From positions 91,650,693 through 91,714,692 of the forward strand of contig NC_092045.1 of assembly GCF_003086295.3 (NCBI RefSeq): DNA of 64,000 nucleotides, in the 5' to 3' direction. Shown in pieces: positions 20,214-31,896 of the stretch. The stretch's first letter is position 1. Each line of letters starts with the position of its first letter. The notes beneath the pieces were generated by a model that had not been told where the DNA came from, made no database searches, and saw only the letters and a list, made by a program, of their open reading frames with translations. The translations under genes and the position numbers were made by a program. The stretch comes from Arachis hypogaea (Eukaryota > Streptophyta > Magnoliopsida > Fabales > Fabaceae).

Positions 20214-22017
20214 TGGTGGACGAAATTGTGATCACTTGTTCTTTTGTTTATAAAGGATGTATATTCTGAGGGCATTGTTTATTTCCTTCACAATCTCGTT
20301 CAACTACCAGCAAGTGTACTGGGTCGTCCAAGTAATAACCTTACGTGAGTAAGGGTCGAATCCACAGAGATTGTTGGTATGAAGCAAGCTATGGTCACCT
20401 TGCAAATCTCAGTTAGGCAGATTAAAAATGGTTTATGGGTTTTCGAATAATTAATAATAAAAAGAAGAAATAATAAAAGGGATAGAGCACTTATGCAGAT
20501 TCATTGGTAGAGGTATCTTTTAAGTATATACAGCTGCTGCATAGCTCAAGCACGCCTGCACTCCTACTGCTTCTACTCAATCCTTCTTACTCCTTTCCAT
20601 GGCAAGCTTTGTATAGGGGTTCACCATCAACTGTGGCTACTTTCATTCCTCACGGGGAAATAACCTGTGCGGCTGTCACTCGCACAGCTAACCAGTCTGG
20701 AGGCATCACCCATGGCTGATGGCTACATCCCATCCTCGCAGTGAAAACTATGCTAACGCACTCTGTCACAGTACGGCTAATCACCGGTTGGTTCCCGCTC
20801 CTACTGGAATAGAATCCCTCTTTTGCTTCTGTCACCAACGCCCAGCAGGTTAAAGTTTGAAGCACGTCACGGTCATTCATGATCGGAATCCTACTCAGAA
20901 CACCACAGACAAGGTTGGACTTTCCGGACTCCCAGGATCCTACTCGGAACACCACAGACAAGGTTGGACTTTTCGGATCCAGATGAATGCCGCCAACTAT
21001 CTAACTTATACCACGAAGATTCTGTTGGGGAATCTAAGAGATACGCATTCAAGCTCTGTTGCATGTAGAACGGACATGGTTGTCAATCACGCGCATTCAT
21101 AATTGAGAATGATAATGAGGGTAATCTGACTCATCACATTCATCATGTTCTTGGGTACGAATGAATATCTTGGAATAAGAATAAAAGAGATTTGAATAAA
21201 AGAAGATAGAATTTCATTAATACTTGAGGTACAGCAGAGCTCCACACCCTTAATCTATGGTGTGCAGAAACTCCACCGTTGAAAATACATAAGCAAAGAG
21301 TTCAGGCATGGCCGAATGGCCAGCCCTCTCTAACGTGATCAATGATCCCTTAAGATGAAGAATAAAACAAAACTGAGATCAAAGATGTCTAATACAATAG
21401 ATAAATGTCCTATATATACTAGACTAGCTACTAGGGTTTACATGAGTAAGTAATTGATGCATAAATCCACTTCCGGGGCCCACTTGGTGTATGCTTGGGC
21501 TGAGCTTGATTAATTCACGAGCTAAGGCATATCTTGGCGTTGAACTCTGAGTTATGACGTGTTTTGGGCGTTCAACTCCGGATCATGACGTTTTTCTGGC
21601 GTTTAACTCCAGACAGCAGCGTGTACTTGGCGTTCAACGCCAAGTTACGTCGTCATTATTCGAATAAAGTATGGACTATTATATATTGCTGGAAAGCTCT
21701 GGATGTCTACTTTCCAACGCCGTTGAGAGCGCGCCAATTGGAGTTCTGTAGCTCCAGAAAATCCATTTCGAGTGCAGGGAGGTCAGAATCCAACAGCATC
21801 AGCAGTCCTTTTGTTAGCCTTTTTCAGAGTTTTGCTCAAATCCCTCAATTTCAGTCAGAATTTACCTGAAATCACAGAAAAACACACAAACTCATAGTAA
21901 AGTCCAGAAATGTGAATTTAACATCAAAACTAGTGAAAACATCCCTAAAAGTAACTTAAACTTACTAAAAACTATATGAAAACAATGCCAAAAAGCGTAT
22001 AAATTATCCGCTCATCA
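20214..22017 (-). repeat. 5' LTR of element Y
   Basis: 1804 bp, colinear with 11314-13117 at a constant offset of 8900. It borders the primer site on its inner side and ATCAT (22018-22022) on its outer side. Confidence 0.93.
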
Positions 22018-22630
22018 ATCATGAATTGGGTGGAACGAGAGTATGACCCTTTTCTACTTGAGTTCTTGTGATTCTCGAAAGAGTTATGTCGCTTGAACTA
22101 CAGCTTGAAAACAAATTCCTCCTAAATTGCTAATTACATGAACTAATTGGGATATGTGACATAAAATTCTGTTAGCTTTGGTAATTAGGGTTTTTGTGGC
22201 GTTAAACTAGTTTTCTGAATTTAACCCTCTAATCAGAATTGAGTGACCATGAGAGTGGCGTTTGATGAGGATTAGAAGAGATTAAATCGCTAAGAGATTA
22301 GGGTTTAATCACTTATGATTTGCCATATAATAGATCCTTCATTGTTAAAATAGTTAGTAAGACATTTTAATCTGAAAAAAGTAAACATCTCCGAAACCTT
22401 AATCAATTTCTCATCATTGTTTTACACCAAACCCTTTAATTGCTTTCTTTATTTTCTTGTTCAATTGTTTATGCGTTTACAACAACACAACTCTTTTTAC
22501 TGTTTGTCTAACTAAGTTCAACAAGACGACCATTGCTTGCTCAGTCCGACAATCCTCGTGGAATCGACCCTCACTCACCTGAGGTATTACTTGATGACCC
22601 GGTGCACTTGCCGGTTACGTTGTGCGAGTT

Positions 22631-24764
22631 CTAATTTCGTGAACCATCGCACTTCGGTCGTGCAAGATCAACAACTAACACTTTTTCACTAGGCATTTTG
22701 CGCACCTCAAACACCTTGTTTCTTCTATCAAACCGATGCACAATGATGTTACCTGCATGCTGCATGTTTGCCTCTATCCACTGAGTGGCAAATTTTGAGA
22801 AAGTAAATCCAGCATAAGCCTCAGTACTCTTACACGTAAATAACTCATTCAACCGATAATATGTTTCTCGGACTAGTGCCAAGATAGGAAGATTTCGAGC
22901 ACCCTTCAACACCGAATTAATGCACTTGACAAGGTTCGTCGTCATGTGACCCCATCGATGTCCCTCGTCAAATGCCAACACCCACTGAGGATGTTCGATG
23001 TTGACACACCAACGAACATATACCTCGCCTCATTCTTACAACCTCCTGTAGTTGACATTGTACTCCTCCACTATCCTTGAATACCCAATGTTGACCACAA
23101 GCTTTTGCAAGTACAGAACCTTGAATTCCCTCAAGAAGTTGCTACCAATGTGCCAAATACAAAATATCCACCATGCTCTCGGAGGTTTCCAATCACCTCC
23201 GCTACGATTTACTGCGGCCCGGATTGACTCACGATGATCGGAGATTATACCCACGCGTCTCTTCTTACAACATGTGTTCATAAATTACTGAGAAAAAAGT
23301 ATCACGCATCAACAGTCTCACCCTCTACAATGGCAAAATCAATCTGTACAATGTTTTGATTCCCATCTTGCGCAATTGTAACCAAAAGACAACCTTTATA
23401 TTTTCCGTATAAGTGGGTCCCGTAAACCTGAACAAGCAGCTTGCAATATTTGAAAGCTCTTATGCATGGATTGAAACTCCAGAATACCCGATGAAGTATC
23501 CTAACACCATCCAGGTCTTGACTCATGTTATACAGAGGTTGTGTTTCTATTTGGACTTGTGAACCAGGCATCTTCTGAACCATTGCGAAGAACCACAATG
23601 GTAAAGCTTGGTAAGATTATTCCCATCCACCGAAAGCCAAGCCTTCTGGTAACTAATAGTGTAGTTGAATCTTGCCTGGACTTTCGCAATTATAGATTTG
23701 ACCTTTATCGATGGGCCGGATTCAACCAATGGCTTCATAGCCTCAGCAATCGTGTCCAAGTCTAACTTGGAGTGATCCCATGAGATCGTTCCCATAGAAC
23801 ACGTGTGCCTCCCATTGTATCTCTAAATCTTCCAACAGGCTTTTTTCTGTATCAAGCTGGCTCGGATAAGCCAGTCGCACCCACTTTCATAAGTCTTGCA
23901 CTTTGCATATGTGGCTCGGATTGATAAACAACGTAATCAACTCCTCTGGAGATAGTGAAACTCCGAATTGCCGCAATGACTGATTTTCTTGAACCGTATT
24001 CCATTCTAATTCTAAACTCTCCATCCTCAGGATCAGCAACACCTATAAGAAAACAAATTTGTCACTCATCGATCCGTTAAAACAAAATCAAGTAAACATT
24101 CTACCCACTGCTCACATACCTATGTTTGCATATTCGGAAAACTCTGGTGTATGCATGGCTTTAAGATCCAAGCTACACATAAAAGGTGGAACGTCCATCG
24201 GTTGACTAACTGCGGCTGGAATCACTAAAGTTTTCGCCACTGCCTCACCTCTCCCATCGTCATCTTCATCCTCATCACCGGCTTCGTACGTAACTTCAAA
24301 CTCCTCATCGCTATCATCGTTCATTCCCAAGTACACCTCAGCTCTGTCATCTTGCACATCTATGTTATATTGTACCTCATCTGCAGCAATATGCTCAAAC
24401 TCAACGTATAACTTAACCTTCGGGTGTTGCACCTGAGTTTGTTGGTGAATATGAAACATCCGCTGAATACTAATTTTGTCGACGATTGGCATAACCTCAA
24501 ACTGTATTAGGCCGCCAAATACGACAACTGGACTCTTATAGAGAATGTTGGTCACCCTCTTTAAAATATCAGCCTCTAGCTTTGACAGAGCCCAAACTGT
24601 AGTTCCGCAAATGTTATTTTGCACAGAACAACAAACGAAAACATATTCTCACATGCAAAACTCACATCCTCATACGTATTTCGTACGACTTCACCATTGC
24701 GATAAATCACAATATTTGTAGTGCCCTCTATCGTATCGATCATGGAGGAAAATACCTCTCTCAC
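22631..24764 (-). pseudogene. Mutator-like (MULE) transposase, broken
   Basis: Frames on the - strand give, in order, an N-terminal part (24112-24764, with an acidic DSDEE...EDEDDD stretch) and the transposase core: YGTHLYGKYKGCLLVTIAQDGNQ (about 23425-23360), GIISDHRESIRAAV (near 23250), and WVLAFDEGHRWGHMTTNLVKCINSVLKGARN (near 22985-22890). This is the MULE transposase pattern. It is split over several frames by stops and shifts. The family's usual DGTHLYGKYKG has Asp at the first position; here the codon is TAC (Tyr), so a catalytic residue is lost. The 3' end is cut at 22646, where element X's LTR begins. It is non-functional. Confidence 0.82.
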
Positions 24765-25213
24765 AATGAAGCAAAATGGTTACGAGTTTTGATTTTTATA
24801 GACAAAAGACTTAATTCGCAGACTACGTGTTGCAACGCCATCCACTAACGTCTGCCACATGTGAAACACGTTACCTACGTGTTGAAGAGATGAGCAACAC
24901 ATAGCAACATGTTATCTGTATGTTGCATGCAATTCTTGACACGTGTCCAATATATTAGTTGTGTGCTGAATCATGACGTTATCTACCTGTTGTATTCGTA
25001 TATTTACACTACTTGTATATACACCAAAAATCTCTATTTTCAAGTAAAGCTGACCTCTAAATTCCATATCAAAATTCTTTAGCGTTTGGAAGGAATATTT
25101 GTATTTCAATTTCATGGCAATTTACCTAGGCGAATGGCGAACAATGAGACCCCTCGCACAAGAAACAGAAATTAATAAAAAAGAAAAAGGAAAAACCCCA
25201 ATTAAAATCCACA
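24765..25213. other. Flank between MULE pseudogene and NAC promoter
   Basis: No gene seen. The TACGTGTTG and ACATGTTAT words repeated near 24820-24990 may be the subterminal part of the MULE. I could not define a terminal inverted repeat. Confidence 0.4.
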
Positions 25214-25850
25214 TATATAAACAAAACCCTGGCCGCTTCTCACTCTCTTCTTAGTCCAAAGATTCAACGATTAGGAGTGCGAAGTTTCAAGTCTGTGTTC
25301 TTCTCACTTCCCTCTTTCCTTCCCTGGTAAGCTTCCTTTCTTCCCAAAACCCCAATCTTCGCGATACAATAACACCTTCCATCTCTTCGTCGTCTTTTTT
25401 TTTCTTCTCTGTTCTGGGTAAGCTCCGTCGAATAATTGTAATCGATGAATTTGCAATGTGGCTGTTGGTGTTGTTATTAGGGTTCCACTGTGCCGATGAA
25501 TTTTGTTCTCAGAAAGGGACCGTCTTCATCCATTGTGGGTTTCCAGTTTCATTTTACCTTCATGAACCGGGGAAGGCTTCGCTGTTCTCGCAATTTCTTT
25601 CGCCACTGGACTTGACGCTTCGCACCCTCGATTCTTTTAGGGTTATTTAATTCCGTTCATCATTCTCTAGTTAAATTTCTCGTCTTTTTTATTTTTTATT
25701 TTTATTTTTATTTTTAATTGGGAGTTCCTACGAAGTTGGTTTCTTTCTTCACTGCTGGTGAAGTGGTTCTTTGTTGTTGGATTGTTTGATTCAAGGGAAG
25801 TTGTTAGATTCTGAAGGTTTTACTATTTAAGCTTTCTTTATTCTTCTGCG
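25214..25850 (+). promoter_or_regulatory. Putative core promoter and 5' UTR of the NAC gene
   Basis: TATATAA at 25214-25220 is followed after about 30 bp by a C/T-rich leader (CTTCTCACTCTCTTCTTAG). CCCTGGTAAGC near 25326 resembles a donor site, so a leader intron is likely, but its acceptor is unclear. Short frames here (25456-25650) are not supported as a gene. Confidence 0.5.
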
Positions 25851-27869
25851 ATGGCCGCAATGAAGTCAATTCCAGGGTACCGGTTTCATCCAACCGATGT
25901 TGAGCTGGTTCAGTACTTTCTGAAAAGGAAGGTGATGGGGAAGAGATTCCCTTGTGATGTGATTGCTGAACTTGATATATACAAATATCCGCCGTGGGAT
26001 CTACCAGGTTTGCACTCTGATTTCATTTGATTTAGTAGAGTTCTGTGTTCCTCAGAGTTGTTTTTAACTTGATGATATTTTTTCAGATCATTCTTTGCTT
26101 AAAACTGGAGATTTGGAATGGTACTTCTTTTGCCCTCGAGGGAAGAAGTATTCGAGCGGAGGGAGGATGAATAGGGCCACAGAATGTGGGTACTGGAAGA
26201 CTACTGGCAAAGATAGATCCGTTGAGAACAAGAAGCTTGTTGTGGGCATGATAAAGACTCTGGTGTTTCACATGGGTAAAGCACCCAAGGGAGATCGAAC
26301 TGATTGGGTTTTGCATGAATACCGACTTCAAGATAAGGACCTTGCTGATAAGGGTGTTCAACAGGTAACTACTGATTACTCATTCATGAACATTAAGTGT
26401 ATTTCTACTTTGGTGAGACTAAGGAAATATATGTTGAAATATATGCTGCTAATTATTGTTATCTGTTAGTGTTTGTGCTTTTCTGCCCATATGGGGATAA
26501 CTAGGAATCTAGGATTGTTGTTATTTATGTTGTAATCGTCTTATGTTTCACTAGAAGCTATGCTCTTAGCTGATGAGCGTATTTTAATACACGAGGATTA
26601 GTGGATTACAGAATTCTGCTGAATTGTGCGCGTTGCAACCTCTATTGTTGGTAATGGCTTCTATGTAGATTGTCTTTTCATGTTAAGCCTGATGCCATAA
26701 ACTGTTTTTTAGCAGTATATATATGGCTGGTGCTTAAGCTGTATGGTATATAATGGCTAGCTTTACTTAATATAATTTTACCGTATGTCTGACTAGTTTA
26801 GCATCTCTTCTGAGACTGTTTATGGTTTTTGCTTATTTTTGTGCTTGTTTTTCTGGTGTGTTTATTTTAATTAGTTCTAATTGTTTACGTTTTTCTCAGG
26901 ATTCTTATGTGATATGTAAAGTGTTTCAAAAGGATGGTCCTGGTCCTAGGAATGGTGCACAATATGGAAGGCCGTTTAATGAGGAAGACTGGGATAAAGA
27001 GGATGAAATTGACTGTGTAGAATCTGCACCTGTTGCTGCTCTACCTGCTGCAGTTCCTATACAACCCGCTTCATGTCATAGCTCTGTTGTGAATAACGTG
27101 AATCTCTCTGTGAGTGAATGCTATGGGTTGACCTCTGTTTCGTGTTTAACAGGGCCAATGCCTTCTTGCTCAGCACATCCTTCAGCTCCAAGTAATCAAG
27201 TTGATGGTGACATTACACCAGTGCCTGGTTCCTCCATAGAAGATAACATAATGGCTCCTACTCAGAACACCACAACTGAAGTATGCAATCTATTTATTCT
27301 TATTTATGCCTGCACAATATTTTGGGGGAGTTTGACTAGATTGTTTTTCTTTTCATGCTTGTTTCAATCTAATCTATGACATCTCTTCTACAGTTTCCTT
27401 CCATCTCTTCCCCCATATTGTGGAAACATATCTAGGACCTTGGTTTTTGGAATAACTGCATCTGTCGCATCCATTATTTTTAGTTTCAAACTCATGATGC
27501 TTTATTATTATTGTTTTACTTTGTTCCATAAATGTTCTGAGCCTTCATTTCTTTTCTCTTGTTCTAATTTTGTAATTACAGAAGGTTGACAATCCTCCTG
27601 ACATAAACAATGCTGAAGGAACACCTTGCTTTGATCCCAATGAGATTTTTGGGGGTCTGGGTGACCTTGATGGTTTGTTCGAAATGGGTGGAATTGGACA
27701 TGGTTTTTCCTGCGGCCAAAATGGTGGATATACTGTGAATGAAATGCTTTCTGCGGGTGATGGGTTGCGTTTCCCTGATCCCCTGGACTACTTGGAGTTG
27801 GGTGACCTCGACACTCCATTGTTATGGGAGACTAATGAACAAGGAAATTGGAGCCAGGACAATAAGTGA
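25851..27869 (+). CDS. NAC domain transcription factor (NAC082/NAC103-like), 4 coding exons, 367 aa
   Basis: Predicted exons are 25851-26007, 26087-26364, 26900-27280 and 27582-27869. All introns are GT-AG and the joins keep frame. Residues 1-160 form a complete NAC domain: [20 protein letters not shown] (A), [51 protein letters not shown] (C), [30 protein letters not shown] (D), [23 protein letters not shown] (E). This domain binds DNA and dimerises in the nucleus. [20 protein letters not shown] directly after it is characteristic, from memory, of the NAC082/NAC103 group, linked in Arabidopsis to ribosomal and ER stress. The acidic C-terminus ([21 protein letters not shown]) looks like an activation region. 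No membrane segment is seen. The gene appears intact. Confidence 0.92.
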
Positions 27870-28455
27870 GGCTTCAAAATTTGACGAAGCATCAACATGA
27901 AGTTGGTGGAAGAACCATTGCCGTGTGTTGCTGATCTTGATTGTCTTTCCATTCTCATTTATAAACTCTACTGAAGCATATATTCTGTAGAAACATTCCT
28001 TCCTGTAATAAGCTAACACATGATAGCAGTTGATAAATCTTTAGTGTTAGTTCTATTTACTAGGTTGGATTAATCATTAGCCTCACAAATTTTCTTCTGA
28101 TATTTTCTAAGTTGTGTTTGATAGAGTGAGTTTTCAACATCTATTACGTTGAAATCTATTCATGTCTTTCGTAGTAATGTCAAATGATGGAAGTTGACGC
28201 ATTTAACCCTAAACTTCTAGTATTCTCAATTTTGTTTTATTGAAGGGTTAGTTGATGAGGGAACTGTGATAGGCCTTTGCCCCTTTACTTTTCGTCGCGT
28301 TGGAAACTGGAAAGTACGTTATCTAAACCAGTATAGCTTGATCTTGCAAGGTCTTTTCGTGATTTATATAGAGATCGACTAAATTCCATTATTAGAAAGA
28401 TTGTGATAACTAGTAGATTTAGAATTGAACATAAAACTAGCACTATGAATTTTTT
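27870..28455. other. NAC 3' region and intergenic DNA
   Basis: Presumed 3' UTR and A/T-rich spacer up to the target site of solo LTR B. No gene seen. Confidence 0.5.
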
Positions 28456-28982
28456 GTACATGATTTTTAAAATTTTTAGTTTTATAGTTAGTTAAAAACA
28501 ATATAATTATCATAATTAAATCCTATAGTATAATATAATGTTAATAATATAATAAAAAATAATTTTTTAAATATATATTATATATTTTGAAGTATTTGCT
28601 TAAGTAAAAATTATTGTTAAACTATATATAAAAATAAATAGTAAAGTTCTTACTTTTAATTAGTTAATTTTGATAAATAAGTTGCATTTAAACAAAATAT
28701 TAACAAGTAAATATAAAATAAAACTTGACTAAAATTCTACACCCCTAGCGAAAGTTTTTAATGAGATAAAATTTAAGGAAAAAAATAAAAGAGTATATTT
28801 AAATTTTGAGTAATTAGTAAATAATTAACCAATAAATTAATTATTATTTAAAAAAAATTAAAACTTAAATTTTATAGTTTAAAAAAAGTAGAAATAATTA
28901 AAAAATACATTTTAATATTAATTTAAGAAATTTTTACAAAAAAATAGGCAAACAGGCCAAATCATTTGGATCGGACTCAAAG

Positions 28983-29090
28983 GCTCAATCTATAACACTC
29001 CCAAAATTGGCTTTCTTCATCATTTTTCACTTTGAAGCTCAATCTATAACACTCCCAAAATTGGCTTTCTTCATCATTTTTCACTTTGAA
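28983..29090. repeat. Perfect 54-bp tandem duplication
   Basis: Units 28983-29036 and 29037-29090 are identical (both begin GCTCAATCTATAACACTCCC). The exact match implies a recent duplication inside solo LTR B. Confidence 0.95.
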
Positions 29091-29806
29091 TAGGTTGTAG
29101 AAGAAAGAATCGTCCATAACTTTCAATCCAGAGCTCCAATTGACGTGCCGTTAATGGCCAAGTGTATGTATTAGAATTCTCTTAAATTCTATCGAACAAA
29201 TTGGTAAAAAATTTGTATTTCTTGTCCAGTTCTTCCTCTCCTCAAATTCATGGGTTTTGAGTTTGAATATTCAGGAATTGAATGATTTTTATGGTTTAGG
29301 TGAACTCTAACAGTGGATAATCATTGGATTTTGTCCAATTGATTCGTGGGTAAGGTAAGAAATTGTTAAACCCTTGTGAATCATTGAATTAGTGAACTCT
29401 CTGATGATTGTAGTGATATTGTGTGAATTAGATGGTGTTTTTGTTGATTTGGAATTCAATTTGACAATTTGGAACGAAATTCGGGTGATTAAGCTTGAAG
29501 AATTGACATTTGGAAGCTTGGAGTTTGTGGAAGGAGAGGTTTTTGAGGTGTTTCGAGCTTAGGGAGGGATCGGCTAAGGTATGGTTTTGGTTTTCCGTAG
29601 TTAATGTTTAATGTCATGTGAAAACTTAGGTTAGAGGACCTTAAGATAGGAATGAATTAAATGAATTATTGATGGATTGTGATTATGGTTTATGATGTAT
29701 GTATAAATGATGAATGAATTTGTATGTGTTGGATTATGACTTTGATGGGTATAAAATAATGACGATTGTTGATGTGTTGAGGATTGATGGTGAGCTTGAA
29801 TGGATT

Positions 29807-30396
29807 TAGGGCTGCACACGGATCAGATCAGATCGGATATAGCCTAAAATTCTATCCGACCTGCACTGCACTCATCGGATCAGATCGGATACAATATCCG
29901 CATTTTTTCAGGCTAGATCCGATCCGCAAGTATGCGGATCGGATCGGATATCGAGTATATCCGCATAATTCAAAAAAACTATTTTAAGATTTTGTTTGGC
30001 TGTTTTTACAAAAAAATATCCAGAAAATTCATTTTTCACCTGTTTAAGCCTATTTACTTCTAAAATATTATCAATAAAAGTTCTCTTGAATAACAAAAAA
30101 AAAATAATAACACAAGATTTAAGTTGAATTATTCTAAGTTAAAGTATAACATAAAAAATTAAAAACAAGATATCATAAAATTCATAAAATAACACACTAA
30201 AATTCATATCACATTAGGGTTTATTTATATGAGATGTGCGGATATGCGGATTTGCGGATCGAATCTGCGGATATCACTGCCAAATCGGCAATCCGATCCT
30301 ACCATAGTGCGGATCGGATAATATCCGCAAAATTCAGATCGGATGCGGATAATTACCGCGGATATGGGGATATTATCCGATTCATGTGCAACCCTA
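29807..30396. mobile_element. Non-autonomous hAT-like MITE, 590 bp, perfect 8-bp TSD AATGGATT
   Basis: The ends are TAGGGCTGCACACGGATC and, on the other strand, TAGGGTTGCACATGAATC. AATGGATT lies on both sides (29799-29806 and 30397-30404). Termini and duplication length fit hAT transposons. Both ends are packed with GCGGAT and GATCGGAT words in both orientations, leaving an A/T-rich centre. No transposase. Confidence 0.92.
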
Positions 30397-30856
30397 AATG
30401 GATTGGTTGAGAGATGTGAGAGTCGATTTTGCAAGCGGTTGTTATTGAAGTTGGCTATTTTTTTTAAGATTTAATATTGGAATTGGTTTGATTTTGAAAT
30501 AATTTGATACTAGGAATGATTTGAATGATTGAGAGGTGCTTGATTTGGTGGTTAGGACCCTTGAAGAGTGGCAAAAGTCCAATTTATAGAGGAGATGCTG
30601 CTAAAATTTTTATGAAAATTAGAGGCTTCGTTTGAAGTGGTTATTTAGAAAGATTTGGGTTTAGGGATTTTATGATTTGATTTTTAGTTATTAAGAAAAC
30701 GATTACGTTTTGAGTTTGATTTATTTAAAAAAGATTGAATTAAGTTTTGAGTATGAATTTTTGATGAATGATGATGATATTGAGACTAATTGTTGATCTT
30801 CTGTCGCAAGATGTGACCAGACACTTTAACTCCCCGAGCTCCCCTATGGACACACA

Positions 30857-30948
30857 CATATATATATATATATATGTATATGTATATATATATATGTATA
30901 TGTATATATATATATGTATATGTATATATATATATGTATATGTATATA

Positions 30949-31017
<69 letters not shown>

Positions 31018-31027
31018 ATATATATGT
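30857..31027. repeat. Long (TA)n microsatellite with TATATG interruptions
   Basis: About 170 bp of TA repeat, with a higher-order TATATATATGTATATG pattern in its first half. The long frames on both strands here are microsatellite translations. Confidence 0.97.
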
Positions 31028-31896
31028 GAATTTGAGCTTGGTTTTCTGAGAGAACTCTCTTGGCGGAGGTGTGAGGGGCGACGGGAAGGGGGGGAGGAGC
31101 ATTTGTTCCACCAGTGATTCGGAAGATTGGAGAAGACAGAAAGTAGAGTGTTAGGTTAATGTTAGATTCAGAACTTGGAATACCTTAGATAATTTACTTA
31201 ATTTCTGGTTTAGTTGAATATTTAAACTGAAATATGAGTGTCGGAGTACTAGGAATGCTTCTGGATTTTCCGAGACCTTTTATATTAACTATGCGAGCAT
31301 CTTTACCATACTGAGAACCTCCGGTTCTCATTCCATACATATTTCTGTTGTTTTTCAGATATAGGTCGAGAGGCACCTCGTTGAGCGTTTGGAGACCCTC
31401 CTTACAAGCAAAGAACTATTTTTTGGGCTGTTATATTTTGTTTTAAGCTACGTATATATGTTTATAGAATCTCCGCATGTATATTTTGTATTTTGTCTCT
31501 CGTAGAAGTTGACTTGGAGAAACAAGTGTTTATTTTGTAGTTTGAGTTATATTTAGATTGTAGAAATATATATATAGTTATATACTCTGACTGGCCTTAG
31601 TTTCGTGGGTTGAGTTCGGAGTTAATTATCTGTATTTTGGAATTTTCATCTATATAGTCATGTTTTTAACCTTCTTTCCAAATCTTTCTATCCATCTATG
31701 CTTATTTTTCGTGAGTGATATACTTTTCTGTTTGTATTTCGTATGACTTCTCTTTCAAGACTCTTAGTTATAAATTCCTTCAATTATATTATATAAGTAT
31801 TTTTATTTTTATTTTTAGAGGTTGTAGCGCCTCACCACCTCTGATTTATGTCTTAGGCGTAAAGCTCTGTATGGTAGGATGTTACAGTACATCACC

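Larger units (their letters stand above)
11314..22017 (-). mobile_element. Element Y: complete, young, non-autonomous gypsy-type retrotransposon, TSD ATCAT
   Basis: Two LTRs of exactly 1804 bp (11314-13117 and 20214-22017) are flanked by ATCAT at 11309-11313 and 22018-22022. By eye they differ at about ten positions (about 0.55%). Order on the - strand: 5' LTR, primer site complementary to tRNA-Asp (20188-20207), a 1.5-kb A/T-rich leader, gag-protease (16354-18669), a palindrome array, an internal TATA box, ORF2 (14194-15330), a spacer with hairpins, and the 3' LTR. No reverse transcriptase, RNase H or integrase is present, so it must use a partner's enzymes. Size and layout recall the peanut FIDEL/Feral group, but I cannot confirm that name. 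Confidence 0.93.
6416..22646 (+). mobile_element. LTR retrotransposon X: 3' part of internal region plus 3' LTR, interrupted twice
   Basis: The 5' portion, with 5' LTR, gag and pol, is not in the window. The internal sequence starts against solo LTR A at 6416, is split by solo LTR D (6695-8211), and continues with an ORF2 leader, a decayed ORF2 (8505-9656), a 3' spacer with hairpins, and the 3' LTR. The LTR runs 10676-11313 and resumes at 22023, ending GTGAACCA at 22646. Element Y is inserted in it. The remaining parts align with Y in the same order, which shows the two elements are related. The far end abuts the Mutator-like pseudogene, so X probably inserted into it. Confidence 0.75.
10676..22646 (+). 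repeat. 3' LTR of element X, split by element Y
   Basis: Segments 10676-11313 and 22023-22646 make an LTR of about 1.26 kb starting TGATGCGTGAGCATCTTAT and ending GTGAACCA. Its right part carries the CCTCGTGGAATCGACCC and GGTGCACTTGCCGG words found in the E1 LTR. A partial palindrome set (CTGGCGTTTGGCGCCAACAG at 10892) lies about 220-310 bp from the LTR start. Confidence 0.75.
28461..31886 (+). mobile_element. Solo LTR B (gypsy-type), TSD GTACA, carrying a hAT MITE
   Basis: It starts TGATTTTTAAAATTTTT and ends GGATGTTACA. GTACA occurs at 28456-28460 and 31887-31891. Without the MITE it is about 2.8 kb. It resembles A (29571-29650 vs 3949-4035; palindrome 31312-31330 vs 5884-5902) and C (30565-30645 vs 57965-58045). 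No primer site follows, so it is a solo LTR. No coding potential beyond microsatellite frames. Confidence 0.8.

Noticed and set aside
26822..27379. 185-codon frame in the NAC gene
   Set aside because: It is NAC exon 3 extended into both flanking introns.
30740..31111. Open frames on both strands of Tyr/Ile/Thr repeats
   Set aside because: They are translations of a (TA)n microsatellite.
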